Notes under the pieces: generated by a model
What the model was told of the DNA's origin: nothing
The model's input: the letters and a program-made list of their open reading frames with translations, nothing else
Database searches by the model: none
Translations under genes and position numbers: made by a program
Shown: positions 1 to 14,376 of the stretch, in pieces
Layout of the letters: every line of letters begins with the position of its first letter
Position numbering within the stretch: the stretch's first letter is position 1
Assembly: GCA_031216915.1 (NCBI GenBank)
Contig: JAUFNR010000011.1
Coordinates: 496,001-560,000, forward strand
DNA from: Pictodentalium vernedei
Lineage: Eukaryota > Mollusca > Scaphopoda > Dentaliida > Dentaliidae
Length of the DNA stretch: 64,000 nt
Direction: 5' to 3'

Positions 1-3000
1 CCTACCGACATTACCAACCAGCCTACGGTCAAACGCCTACCCACACACGCTGATCGCCACACTGCCCGGCGAACCAGAAGGAACGTAGAGCGTAACGAAC
101 TGCGACACATTAAATAAAAATCAAATCTTACCAGATTGGCTGATATAGCTAGCCAGCACACAACCGACCCGGTCGTTACAAGACCCACCACGCTATTGTC
201 CACACGACGCGTGCATAGCCTGACTAAAGGAACAGTTCTACGCAACCTAAACCGTATACTTAATACGAAACCAGCGTGACTAAGCCTTGGCGACCCTACC
301 GACATTACCAACCAGCCTACGGTCAAACGCCTACCCACACACCCTGATCGCCACACTGCCCGGCAAACCAGAAGGAACGTAGAGCGTAACGAACGGCGGC
401 GCATTAAACAAAAATCAAATCTTATCAGATTGGCTGATATAGCTAGCAAGCACACAACCGACCTGGTCGTTACAAGACCCACCACGCTATTGTCCAGACG
501 ACGCATGCATAGCCTGACTAAAGGAACTGTTCTACGCAACCTAAACCGTATACTTAGTACGAAACCAGCTTGACTAGGCCTTGGCGACCCTACCGACATT
601 ACCAACCAGCCTTCGGTCAAACGCCTACCCACACACCCCGATTGCCACACTGCCCGGCGAACCAGAAGGAACGTAGAGCATAACGAACGGCGACGCATTA
701 AACAAAAATCAAATCTTACCAGATTCGCTGATATAGCTAGCAAGCACACAACCGACCCGGTCGTTACAAGACCCACCACGCTATTGTCCACACGACGCGT
801 GCATAGCCTGACTAAAGGAACTGTTCTACGCAACCTGAACCGTATACTTAGTAAGAAACCAGCGTGACTAGGCCTTGGCGACCCTACCAACATTACCAAC
901 CAGCCTACGGTCAAACGCCCACCCACACACCCTGATCGCCACACTGCCCGGCAAACCAGAAGGAACGTAGAGCGTAACGAACGCGACGCATTAAATAAAA
1001 ATCAAATCTTACCAGATTGGCTGATATAGCTAGCAAGCACAAAACCGAAACGGTCGTTACAAGACCCACCACGCTATTGTCCACACGACGCGTGCATAGC
1101 CTGACTAAAGGAACTGTTCTACGCAACCTGAACCGTATACTTAGTACGAAACCAGCGTGACTAGGCCCTGGCGACCCTACCGACATTACCAACCAGCCTA
1201 CGGTCAAACGCCTACCCACACACCCTGATCGCCACACTGCCCAGCGAACCAGAAGGAACATAGAGCGTAACGAATGGCGTCGAATTAAACAAAAATCAAA
1301 TCTTACCAGATTGGCTGATATAGCTAGCAAGCACACAACCGACCCGGTCGTTACAAGACCCACCACGCTATTGTCCACACGACGCGTGCATAGCCTGACT
1401 AAAGGAACTGTTCTACGCAACCTAAACCGTATACTTAGTACGAAAGCAGCGTGACTAGGCCATGGCGACCCTACCGACATTACCAACCAGCCTACGGTCA
1501 AACGCCTCCCCACACACCCTGATCGCCACACTGCCCGGCGAACCAGAAAGAACGTACAGCGTAACGAACGGTGACGCATTAAACAAAAATCAAATCTTAC
1601 CAGATTGGCTGATATAGCTAGCAAGCACACAACCGACCCGGTCGTTACAAGACCCACCACGCTATTGTCCACACGACACGTGTATAGCCTGACTAAAGGA
1701 ACTGTTATACGCAACCCAAACCGTATACTTAGTACGAAACCAGCATGACTAGGCCTTGGCGACCCTACCGACATTACCAACCAGCCTACGGTCAAACGCC
1801 TCCCCACACACCCTGATCGCCACACTGCCCGGCGAACCAGAAAGAACGTACAGCGTAACGAACGGCGACGCATTAAACAAAAATCAAATCTTACCAGATT
1901 GGCTGATATAGCTAGCAAGCACACAACCGACCCGGTCGTTACAAGACCCACCACGCTATTGTCCACACGACGCGTGCATAGCCTGACTAAAGGAACAGTT
2001 CTACGCAACCTAAACCGTATACTTAGTAAGAAACCAGCGTGACTAGGCCTTGGCGACCCTACCAACATTACCAACCAGCCTACGGTCAAACGCCCACCCA
2101 CACACCCTGATCGCCACACTGCCCGGCAAACCAGAAGGAACGTAGAGCGTAACGAACGGCGACGCATTAAATAAAAATCAAATCTTACCAGATTGGCTGA
2201 TATAGCTAGCAAGCACAAAACCGAAACGGTCGTTACAAGACCCACCACGCTATTGTCCACACGACGCGTGCATAGCCTGACTAAAGGAACTGTTCTACGC
2301 AACCTGAACCGTATACTTAGTACGAAACCAGCGTGACTAGGCCCTGGCGACCCTACCGACATTACCAACCAGCCTACGGTCAAACGCCTACCCACACACC
2401 CTGATCGCCACACTGCCCAGCGAACCAGAAGGAACATAGAGCGTAACGAATGGCGTCGAATTAAACAAAAATCAAATCTTACCAGATTGGCTGATATAGC
2501 TAGCAAGCACACAACCGACCCGGTCGTTACAAGACCCACCACGCTATTGTCCACACGACGCGTGCATAGCCTGACTAAAGGAACTGTTCTACGCAACCTA
2601 AACCGTATACTTAGTACGAAAGCAGCGTGACTAGGCCATGGCGACCCTACCGACATTACCAACCAGCCTACGGTCAAACGCCTACCCACACACCCTGATC
2701 GCCACACTGCTCGGCGAACCAGAAGGAACGTAGAGCGTAACGAACAGCGACGCATTAAACAAAAATCAAATCTTACCAGATTGGCTGATATAGCTAGCAA
2801 GCACACAACCGACCCAGTCATTACAAGACTCACCACGCTATTGTCCACACGATGCGTGCATAGCCTGACTAAAGGAACTGTTCTACGCAACCTAAACCGT
2901 ATACTTAGTACGAAACCAGCGTGACTAGGCCTTGGCGACCCTACCGACATTACCAACCAGCCTACGGTCAAACGCCTCCCCACACACCCTGATCGCCACA

Positions 3001-4380
3001 CTGCCCGGCGAACCAGAAAGAACGTACAGCGTAACGAACGGCGACGCATTAAACAAAAATCAAATCTTACCAGATTGGCTGATATAGCTAGCAAGCACAC
3101 AACCGACCCGGTCGTTACAAGACCCATCACGCTATTGTCCACACGACGCGTGCATAGCCTGACTAAAGGAACAGTTCTACGCAACCTAAACCGTATACTT
3201 AGTACGAAACCACCGTGACTAGGCCTTGGCGACCCTACCGACATTACCAACCAGCCTACGGTCAAATGCCTACCCACACACCCTGATCGCCACACTGCCC
3301 GGCAAACCAGAAGGAACGTAGAACGTAACGAACGGCGGCACATTAAACAAAAATCAAATCTTACCAGATTGGCTGATATAGCTAGCAAGCACACAACCGA
3401 CCCGGTCGTTACAAGACCCACCACGCTATTGTCCACACGACGCGTGCATAGCCTGACTAAAGGAACTGTTCTACGCAACCTAAACCGTATACTTAGTAAG
3501 AAACCAGCGTGACTAGGCCTTGGCGACCCTACCAACATTACCAACCAGCCTACGGTCAAATGCCTACCCACACACCCTGATCGCCACACTGCCCGGCAAA
3601 CCAGAAGGAACGTAGAGCGTAACGAACGGCGACGCATTAAATAAAAATCAAATCTTACCAGATTGGCTGATATAGCTAGCAAGCACAAAACCGAAACGGT
3701 CGTTACAAGACCCACCACGCTATTGTCCACACGACGCGTGCATAGCCTGACTAAAGGAACTGTTCTACGCAACCTAAACCGTATACTTAGTACGAAACCA
3801 GCGTGACTAGGCCCTGGCGACCCTACCGACAATACCAACCAGCCTACGGTCAAACGCCTACCCACACACCCTGATCGCCACACTGCCCGGCGAACCAGAA
3901 GGAACATAGAGCGTAACGAATGGCGTCGAATTAAACAAAAATCAAATCTTACAAGATTGGCTGATATAGCTAGCAAGCACACAACCGACCCGGTCGTTAC
4001 AAGACCCACCACGCTATTGTCCACACTACGCGTGCATAGCCTGACTAAAGGAACTGTTCTACGCAACCTAAACCGTATACTTAGTACGAAACCAGCGTGA
4101 CTAGGCCATGGCGACACTACCGACATTACCAACCAGCCTACGGTCAAACGCCTACCCACACACCCTGATCGCCACACTGCTCGGCGAACCAGAAGGAACG
4201 TAGAGCGTAACGAACAGCGACGCATTAAACAAAAATCAAATCTTACCAGATTGGCTGATATAGCTAGCAAGCACACAACCGACCCGGTCGTTACAAGACT
4301 CACCACGCTATTGTCCACACGATGCGTGCATAGCCTGACTAAAGGAACTGTTCTACGCAACCTAAACCGTATACTTAGTA

Positions 4381-7300
4381 CGGAACCAGCGTGACTAGGC
4401 CTTCGCGACCCTACCGACATTACCAACCAGCCTACGGTCAAACGCCTACCCACACACCCTGATCGCCACACTGCCTGGCGAACCAGAAGGAACCTAGAGC
4501 GTAACGAACGGCGACGCATTAAACAAAAATCAAATGTTACCAGATTGGCTGATATAGCTAGCAAGCACACAACCGACCCGGTCGTTACAAGACCGACCAC
4601 GCTATTGTCCAAACGATGCGTGCATAGCCTGACTAAAGGAACTGTTCTACGCATCCTAAACCGTATACTTAGTACGAAACCAGCGTGACCAGGCCTTGCC
4701 GAACCTACCGACATTACGAACCAGCCTACGGTCAAACGCCTACCCACACATCCTGATCGCCACACTGCCCGGCGAACCAGAAGGAACGTAGAGCGTAACA
4801 AACGGCGACGCATTAAACAAAAATCAAATCTTACCAGATTGGCTGATATAGCTAGCAAGCACACAACCGACCCAGTCGTTACAAGACCCACCACGCTATT
4901 GTCCACACGACGCGTGCATAGCCCGACTAAAGGAACTGTTCTACGCAACCTAAATCGTATACTTAGTAAGAAACCAGCTTGACTAGGCCTTGGCGACCCT
5001 ACCGACATTACCAACCAGCCTTCGGTCAAACGCCTACCCACACACCCCGATTGCCACACTGCCCGGCGAACCAGAAGGAACGTAGAGCGTAACGAACGGC
5101 GACGCATTAAACAAAAATCAAATCTTACCAGATTGGCTGATATAGCTAGCAAGCACACAACCGACACGGTCGTTAGAAGACCCACCACACTATTGTCCAC
5201 ACGACGCATGCATAGCCTGACTAAAGGAACTGTTCTACGCAACCTAAACCGTATACTTAGTACGAAACCAGCGTGACAAGGCCTTGGCGACCCTACCGAC
5301 ATTACCAACCAGCGTACGGTCAAATGCCTACCCACACACCCTGATCGCCACACTGCCCGGCGAACTAGAAGGAACGTAGAGCGTAACGAACGGCGTCGAA
5401 TTAAACAAAAATCAAATCTTACCAGATTGGCTGATATAGCTAGCAAGCACACAACCGACCCGGTCGTTACAAGACCCACCACGCTATTGTCCACACGACG
5501 CGTGCATAGCCTGACTAAAGGAACTGTTCTACGCAACCAAAACCATATACTTAGTACGAAACCAGCGTGACTAGGCCTTGGCGACCCTACCGACATTACC
5601 AACCAGCCTACGGTCAAACGCCTACCCACACACGCTGATCGCCACACTGCCCGGCGAACCAGAAGGAACGTAGAGCGTAACGAACTGCGACACATTAAAC
5701 AAAAATCAAATCTTACCAGATTGGCTGATATAGCTAGCCAGCACACAACCGACCCGGTCGTTACAAGACCCACCACGCTATTGTCCACAAGACGCGTGCA
5801 TAGCCTTACTAAAGGAACTGTTCTACGCAACCTAAACCGTATACTTAGTACGAAACCAGCGTGACTAGGCCTTGGCGACCCTACCAACATTACCAACCAG
5901 CCTACGGTCAAACGCCCACCCACACACCCTGATCGCCACACTGCCTGGCAAACCAGAAGGAACGTAGAGCGTAACGAACGGCGAGGCATTAAATAAAAAT
6001 CAAATCTTACCAGATTGGCTGATATAGCTAGCAAGCACAAAACCGAAACGGTCGTTACAAGACCCACCACGCTATTGTCCACACGACGCGTGCATAGCCT
6101 GACTAAAGGAACTGTTCTACACAACCTGAACCGTATACTTAGTACGAAACCAGCGTGACTAGGCCCTGGCGACACTACCGACATTACCAACCAGCCTACG
6201 GTCAAACGCCTACCCACACACCCTGATCGCCACACTGCCCAGCGAACCAGAAGGAACATAGAGCGTAACGAATGGCGTCGAATTAAACAAAAATCAAATC
6301 TTACCAGATTGGCTGATATAGCTAGCAAGCACACAACCGACCCGGTCGTTACAAGACCCACCACGCTATTGTCCACACGACGCGTGCATAGCCTGACTAA
6401 AGGAACTGTTCTACGCAACCTAAACCGTATACTTAGTACGAAAGCAGCGTGACTAGGCCATGGCGACCCTACCGACATTACCAACCAGCCTACGGTCAAA
6501 CGCCTACCCACACACCCTGATCGCCACACTGCTCGGCGAACCAGAAGGAACGTAGAGCGTAACGAACAGCGACGCATTAAACAAAAATCAAATCTTACCA
6601 GATTGGCTGATATAGCTAGCAAGCACACAACCGACCCGGTCATTACAAGACCCACCACGCTATTGTCCACACGACGCGTGCATAGCCTGACTAAAGGAAC
6701 AGTTCTACGCAACCTAAGCCGTATACTTAGTACGAAACCAGCGTGACTAGGCCTTGGCGACCCTACCGACATTACCAACCAGCCTACGGTCAAACGCCTA
6801 CCCACACACCCTGATCGCCACACTGCCCGGCAAACCAGAAAGAACGTAGAGCGTAACGAACGGCGGCGCATTAAACAAAAATCAAATCTTACCAGATTGG
6901 CTGATATAGCTAGCATGCACACAACCGACCTGGTCGTTACAAGACCCACCACGCTATTGTCCAGACGACGCGCGCATAGCCTGACTAAAGGAACTGTTCT
7001 ACGCAACCTAAACCGTATACTTAGTACGAAACCAGCTTGACTAGGCCTTGGCGACCCTACCGACATTACCAACCAGCCTTCGGCCAAACGCCTACCCACA
7101 CACCCCGATTGCCACAATGCCTGGCGAACCAGAAGGAACGTAGAGCGTAACGAACGGCGACGCATTAAACAAAAATCAAATCTTACCAGATTGGCTGATA
7201 TAGCTAGCAAGCACACAACCGACCCGGTCGTTACAAGACCCACCACGCTATTGTCCACACGACGCGTGCATAGCCTGACTAAAGGAACTGTTGTACGCAA

Positions 7301-10300
7301 CCTAAACCGTATACTTAGTACGAAACCAGCGTGACTAGGCCTTGGCGACCCTACCGACATTACCAACCAGCCTACGGTCAAACGCCTCCCCACACACCCT
7401 GATCGCCACACTGCCCGGAGAACCAGAAGGAACGTAGAGCGTAACGAACGGCGACGCATTAAACAAAAATCAAATCTTACCAGATTGGCTGATATAGCTA
7501 GCAAGCACACAACCGACCCGGTTGTTACAAGACCCACCACGCTATTGTCCACAAGACGCGTGCATAGCCTGACTAAAGGAACTGTACTACGCAACCTAAA
7601 CCGTATACTTAGTACGAAACCAGCGTGACTAGGCCTTGGCGACCCTACCGACATTACCAACCAGCCTACGGTCAAACGCCTACCCACACACGCTGATCGC
7701 CACACTGCCCGGCGAACCAGAAGGAACGTAGAGCGTAACGAACTGCGACACATTAAATAAAAATCAAATCTTACCAGATTGGCTGATATAGCTAGCCAGC
7801 ACACAACCGACCCGGTCGTTACAAGACCCACCACGCTATTGTCCACACGACGCGTGCATAGCCTGACTAAAGGAACAGTTCTACGCAACCTAAACCGTAT
7901 ACTTAATACGAAACCAGCGTGACTAAGCCTTGGCGACCCTACCGACATTACCAACCAGCCTACGGTCAAACGCCTACCCACACACCCTGATCGCCACACT
8001 GCCCGGCAAACCAGAAGGAACGTAGAGCGTAACGAACGGCGGCGCATTAAACAAAAATCAAATCTTATCAGATTGGCTGATATAGCTAGCAAGCACACAA
8101 CCGACCTGGTCGTTACAAGACCCACCACGCTATTGTCCAGACGACGCATGCATAGCCTGACTAAAGGAACTGTTCTACGCAACCTAAACCGTATACTTAG
8201 TACGAAACCAGCTTGACTAGGCCTTGGCGACCCTACCGACATTACCAACCAGCCTTCGGTCAAACGCCTACCCACACACCCCGATTGCCACACTGCCCGG
8301 CGAACCAGAAGGAACGTAGAGCATAACGAACGGCGACGCATTAAACAAAAATCAAATCTTACCAGATTCGCTGATATAGCTAGCAAGCACACAACCGACC
8401 CGGTCGTTACAAGACCCACCACGCTATTGTCCACACGACGCGTGCATAGCCTGACTAAAGGAACTGTTCTACGCAACCTGAACCGTATACTTAGTAAGAA
8501 ACCAGCGTGACTAGGCCTTGGCGACCCTACCAACATTACCAACCAGCCTACGGTCAAACGCCCACCCACACACCCTGATCGCCACACTGCCCGGCAAACC
8601 AGAAGGAACGTAGAGCGTAACGAACGCGACGCATTAAATAAAAATCAAATCTTACCAGATTGGCTGATATAGCTAGCAAGCACAAAACCGAAACGGTCGT
8701 TACAAGACCCACCACGCTATTGTCCACACGACGCGTGCATAGCCTGACTAAAGGAACTGTTCTACGCAACCTGAACCGTATACTTAGTACGAAACCAGCG
8801 TGACTAGGCCCTGGCGACCCTACCGACATTACCAACCAGCCTACGGTCAAACGCCTACCCACACACCCTGATCGCCACACTGCCCAGCGAACCAGAAGGA
8901 ACATAGAGCGTAACGAATGGCGTCGAATTAAACAAAAATCAAATCTTACCAGATTGGCTGATATAGCTAGCAAGCACACAACCGACCCGGTCGTTACAAG
9001 ACCCACCACGCTATTGTCCACACGACGCGTGCATAGCCTGACTAAAGGAACTGTTCTACGCAACCTAAACCGTATACTTAGTACGAAAGCAGCGTGACTA
9101 GGCCATGGCGACCCTACCGACATTACCAACCAGCCTACGGTCAAACGCCTCCCCACACACCCTGATCGCCACACTGCCCGGCGAACCAGAAAGAACGTAC
9201 AGCGTAACGAACGGTGACGCATTAAACAAAAATCAAATCTTACCAGATTGGCTGATATAGCTAGCAAGCACACAACCGACCCGGTCGTTACAAGACCCAC
9301 CACGCTATTGTCCACACGACACGTGTATAGCCTGACTAAAGGAACTGTTATACGCAACCCAAACCGTATACTTAGTACGAAACCAGCATGACTAGGCCTT
9401 GGCGACCCTACCGACATTACCAACCAGCCTACGGTCAAACGCCTCCCCACACACCCTGATCGCCACACTGCCCGGCGAACCAGAAAGAACGTACAGCGTA
9501 ACGAACGGCGACGCATTAAACAAAAATCAAATCTTACCAGATTGGCTGATATAGCTAGCAAGCACACAACCGACCCGGTCGTTACAAGACCCACCACGCT
9601 ATTGTCCACACGACGCGTGCATAGCCTGACTAAAGGAACAGTTCTACGCAACCTAAACCGTATACTTAGTAAGAAACCAGCGTGACTAGGCCTTGGCGAC
9701 CCTACCAACATTACCAACCAGCCTACGGTCAAACGCCCACCCACACACCCTGATCGCCACACTGCCCGGCAAACCAGAAGGAACGTAGAGCGTAACGAAC
9801 GGCGACGCATTAAATAAAAATCAAATCTTACCAGATTGGCTGATATAGCTAGCAAGCACAAAACCGAAACGGTCGTTACAAGACCCACCACGCTATTGTC
9901 CACACGACGCGTGCATAGCCTGACTAAAGGAACTGTTCTACGCAACCTGAACCGTATACTTAGTACGAAACCAGCGTGACTAGGCCCTGGCGACCCTACC
10001 GACATTACCAACCAGCCTACGGTCAAACGCCTACCCACACACCCTGATCGCCACACTGCCCAGCGAACCAGAAGGAACATAGAGCGTAACGAATGGCGTC
10101 GAATTAAACAAAAATCAAATCTTACCAGATTGGCTGATATAGCTAGCAAGCACACAACCGACCCGGTCGTTACAAGACCCACCACGCTATTGTCCACACG
10201 ACGCGTGCATAGCCTGACTAAAGGAACTGTTCTACGCAACCTAAACCGTATACTTAGTACGAAAGCAGCGTGACTAGGCCATGGCGACCCTACCGACATT

Positions 10301-13300
10301 ACCAACCAGCCTACGGTCAAACGCCTACCCACACACCCTGATCGCCACACTGCTCGGCGAACCAGAAGGAACGTAGAGCGTAACGAACAGCGACGCATTA
10401 AACAAAAATAAAATCTTACCAGATTGGCTGATATAGCTAGCAAGCACACAACCGACCCAGTCATTACAAGACTCACCACGCTATTGTCCACACGATGCGT
10501 GCATAGCCTGACTAAAGGAACTGTTCTACGCAACCTAAACCGTATACTTAGTACGAAACCAGCGTGACTAGGCCTTGGCGACCCTACCGACATTACCAAC
10601 CAGCCTACGGTCAAACGCCTACCCACACACGCTGATCGCCACACTGCCCGGCGAACCAGAAGGAACGTAGAGCGTAACGAACTGCGACACATTAAACAAA
10701 AATCAAATCTTACCAGATTGGCTGATATAGCTAGCCAGCACACAACCGACCCGGTCGTTACAAGACCCACCACGCTATTGTCCACAAGACGCATGCATAG
10801 CCTTACTAAAGGAACTGTTCTACGCAACCTAAACCGTATACTTAGTACGAAACCAGCGTGACTAGGCCTTGGCGACCCTACCCACATTACCAACCAGCCT
10901 ACGGTCAAACGCCTACCCACACACCCTGATCGCCACACTGCCCGGCGAACCAGAAGGAACGTAGAGCGTAACGAACGGCGACGCATTAAACAAAAATCAA
11001 ATCTTACCAGATTGGCAGATATAGCTAGCAAGCACACAACCGACCCGGTCGTTACAAGACCCACCACGCTATTGTCCACACGACACGTGTATAGCCTGAC
11101 TAAAGGAACTGTTATACGCAACCCAAACCGTATACTTAGTACGAAACCAGCGTGACTAGGCCTTGGCGACCCTACCGACAGTACCAACCAGCCTACGGTC
11201 AAACGCCTCCCCACACACCCTGATCGCCACACTGCCCGGCGAACCAGAAAGAACGTACAGCGTAACGAACGGCGACGCATTAAACAAAAATCAAATCTTA
11301 CCAGATTGGCTGATATAGCTAGCAAGCACACAACCGACCCGGTCGTTACAAGACCCATCACGCTATTGTCCACACGACGCGTGCATAGCCTGACTAAAGG
11401 AACAGTTCTACGCAACCTAAACCGTATACTTAGTACGAAACCAGCGTGACTAGGCCTTGGCGACCCTACCGACATTACCAACCAGCCTACGGTCAAACGC
11501 CTACCCACACACCCTGATCGCCACACTGCCCGGCAAACCAGAAGGAACGTAGAACGTAACGAACGGCGGCACATTAAACAAAAATCAAATCTTACCAGAT
11601 TGGCTGATATAGCTAGCAAGCACACAACCGACCCGGTCGTTACAAGACCCACCACGCTATTGTCCACACGACGCGTGCATAGCCTGACTAAAGGAACTGT
11701 TCTACGCAACCTAAACCGTATACTTAGTAAGAAACCAGCGTGACTAGGCCTTGGCGACCCTACCAACATTACCAACCAGCCTACGGTCAAACGCCTACCC
11801 ACACACCCTGATCGCCACACTGCCCGGCAAACCAGAAGGAACGTAGAGCGTAACGAACGGCGACGCATTAAACAAAAATCAAATCTTACCAGATTGGCTG
11901 ATATAGCTAGCAAGCACAAAACCGAAACGGTCGTTACAAGACCCACCACGCTATTGTCCACACGACACGTGTATAGCCTGACTAAAGGAACTGTTATACG
12001 CAACCCAAACCGTATACTTAGTACGAAACCAGCGTGACTAGGCCTTGGCGACCCTACCGACATTACCAACCAGCCTACGGTCAAACGCCTCCCCACACAC
12101 CCTGATCGCCACACTGCCCGGCGAACCAGAAAGAACGTACAGCGTAACGAACGGCGACGCATTAAACAAAAATCAAATCTTACCAGATTGGCTGATATAG
12201 CTAGCAAGCACACAACCGACCCGGTCGTTACAAGACCCACCACGCTATTGTCCACACGACGCGTGCATAGCCTGACTAAAGGAACAGTTCTACGCAACCT
12301 AAACCGTATACTTAGTAAGAAACCAGCGTGACTAGGCCTTGGCGACCCTACCAACATTACCAACCAGCCTACGGTCAAACGCCCACCCACACACCCTGAT
12401 CGCCACACTGCCCGGCAAACCAGAAGGAACGTAGAGCGTAACGAACGGCGACGCATTAAATAAAAATCAAATCTTACCAGATTGGCTGATATAGCTAGCA
12501 AGCACAAAACCGAAACGGTCGTTACAAGACCCACCACGCTATTGTCCACACGACGCGTGCATAGCCTGACTAAAGGAACTGTTCTACGCAACCTGAACCG
12601 TATACTTAGTACGAAACCAGCGTGACTAGGCCCTGGCGACCCTACCGACATTACCAACCAGCCTACGGTCAAACGCCTACCCACACACCCTGATCGCCAC
12701 ACTGCCCAGCGAACCAGAAGGAACATAGAGCGTAACGAATGGCGTCGAATTAAACAAAAATCAAATCTTACCAGATTGGCTGATATAGCTAGCAAGCACA
12801 CAACCGACCCGGTCGTTACAAGACCCACCACGCTATTGTCCACACGACGCGTGCATAGCCTGACTAAAGGAACTGTTCTACGCAACCTAAACCGTATACT
12901 TAGTACGAAAGCAGCGTGACTAGGCCATGGCGACCCTACCGACATTACCAACCAGCCTACGGTCAAACGCCTCCCCACACACCCTGATCGCCACACTGCC
13001 CGGCGAACCAGAAAGAACGTACAGCGTAACGAACGGCGACGCATTAAACAAAAATCAAATCTTACCAGATTGGCTGATATAGCTAGCAAGCACACAACCG
13101 ACCCGGTCGTTACAAGACCCATCACGCTATTGTCCACACGACGCGTGCATAGCCTGACTAAAGGAACAGTTCTACGCAACCTAAACCGTATACTTAGTAC
13201 GAAACCACCGTGACTAGGCCTTGGCGACCCTACCGACATTACCAACCAGCCTACGGTCAAATGCCTACCCACACACCCTGATCGCCACACTGCCCGGCAA

Positions 13301-14376
13301 ACCAGAAGGAACGTAGAACGTAACGAACGGGCGGCACATTAAACAAAAATCAAATCTTACCAGATTGGCTGATATAGCTAGCAAGCACACAACCGACCCG
13401 GTCGTTACAAGACCCACCACGCTATTGTCCACACGACGCGTGCATAGCCTGACTAAAGGAACTGTTGTACGCAACCTAAACCGTATACTTAGTAAGAAAC
13501 CAGCGTGACTAGGCCTTGGCGACCCTACCAACATTACCAACCAGCCTACGGTCAAATGCCTACCCACACACCCTGATCGCCACACTGCCCGGCAAACCAG
13601 AAGGAACGTAGAGCGTAACGAACGGCGACGCATTAAATAAAAATCAAATCTTACCAGATTGGCTGATATAGCTAGCAAGCACAAAACCGAAACGGTCGTT
13701 ACAAGACCCACCACGCTATTGTCCACACGACGCGTGCATAGCCTGACTAAAGGAACTGTTCTACGCAACCTAAACCGTATACTTAGTACGAAACCAGCGT
13801 GACTAGGCCCTGGCGACCCTACCGACAATACCAACCAGCCTACGGTCAAACGCCTACCCACACACCCTGATCGCCACACTGCCCGGCGAACCAGAAGGAA
13901 CATAGAGCGTAACGAATGGCGTCGAATTAAACAAAAATCAAATCTTACAAGATTGGCTGATATAGCTAGCAAGCACACAACCGACCCGGTCGTTACAAGA
14001 CCCACCACGCTATTGTCCACACGACGCGTGCATAGCCTGACTAAAGGAACTGTTCTACGCAACCTAAACCGTATACTTAGTACGAAACCAGCGTGACTAG
14101 GCCATGGCGACACTACCGACATTACCAACCAGCCTACGGTCAAACGCCTACCCACACACCCTGATCGCCACACTGCTCGGCGAACCAGAAGGAACGTAGA
14201 GCGTAACGAACAGCGACGCATTAAACAAAAATCAAATCTTACCAGATTGGCTGATATAGCTAGCAAGCACACAACCGACCCGGTCGTTACAAGACTCACC
14301 ACGCTATTGTCCACACGATGCGTGCATAGCCTGACTAAAGGAACTGTTCTACGCAACCTAAACCGTATACTTAGTA
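4381..14376. repeat. HOR-1 interval, first marker to second (34 monomers)
   Basis: The interval between two occurrences of the CGGAACC variant is 9996 bp, or 34 x 294. It contains a 1-bp deletion near 8625 and a compensating 1-bp insertion near 13330 (GAACGGGCGGCAC for GAACGGCGGCAC). Relative to the sequence left of 4381 it carries the extra 8-monomer block at 10583-12934. Within it, positions from 7644 repeat positions 1 to about 2930 at an offset of 7643 bp (26 monomers less one base), including the same 1-bp deletion (983 and 8625). The unit boundaries are arbitrary, as for any tandem repeat. Confidence 0.85.
10583..12934. repeat. 8-monomer block inside HOR-1, absent from the leftmost copy
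   Basis: Sequence left of the block (7644 to about 10573) matches 1-2930 at an offset of 7643 bp. Sequence right of it (from 12935) matches 2940 onward at an offset of about 9995 bp. The difference is 2352 bp, exactly 8 x 294. The same block recurs at about 20285-22636 at an offset of 9702 bp, including the rare TTGGCAGATATAGC variant (10999 and 20701). It was therefore gained or lost as a whole number of monomers. Confidence 0.75.
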
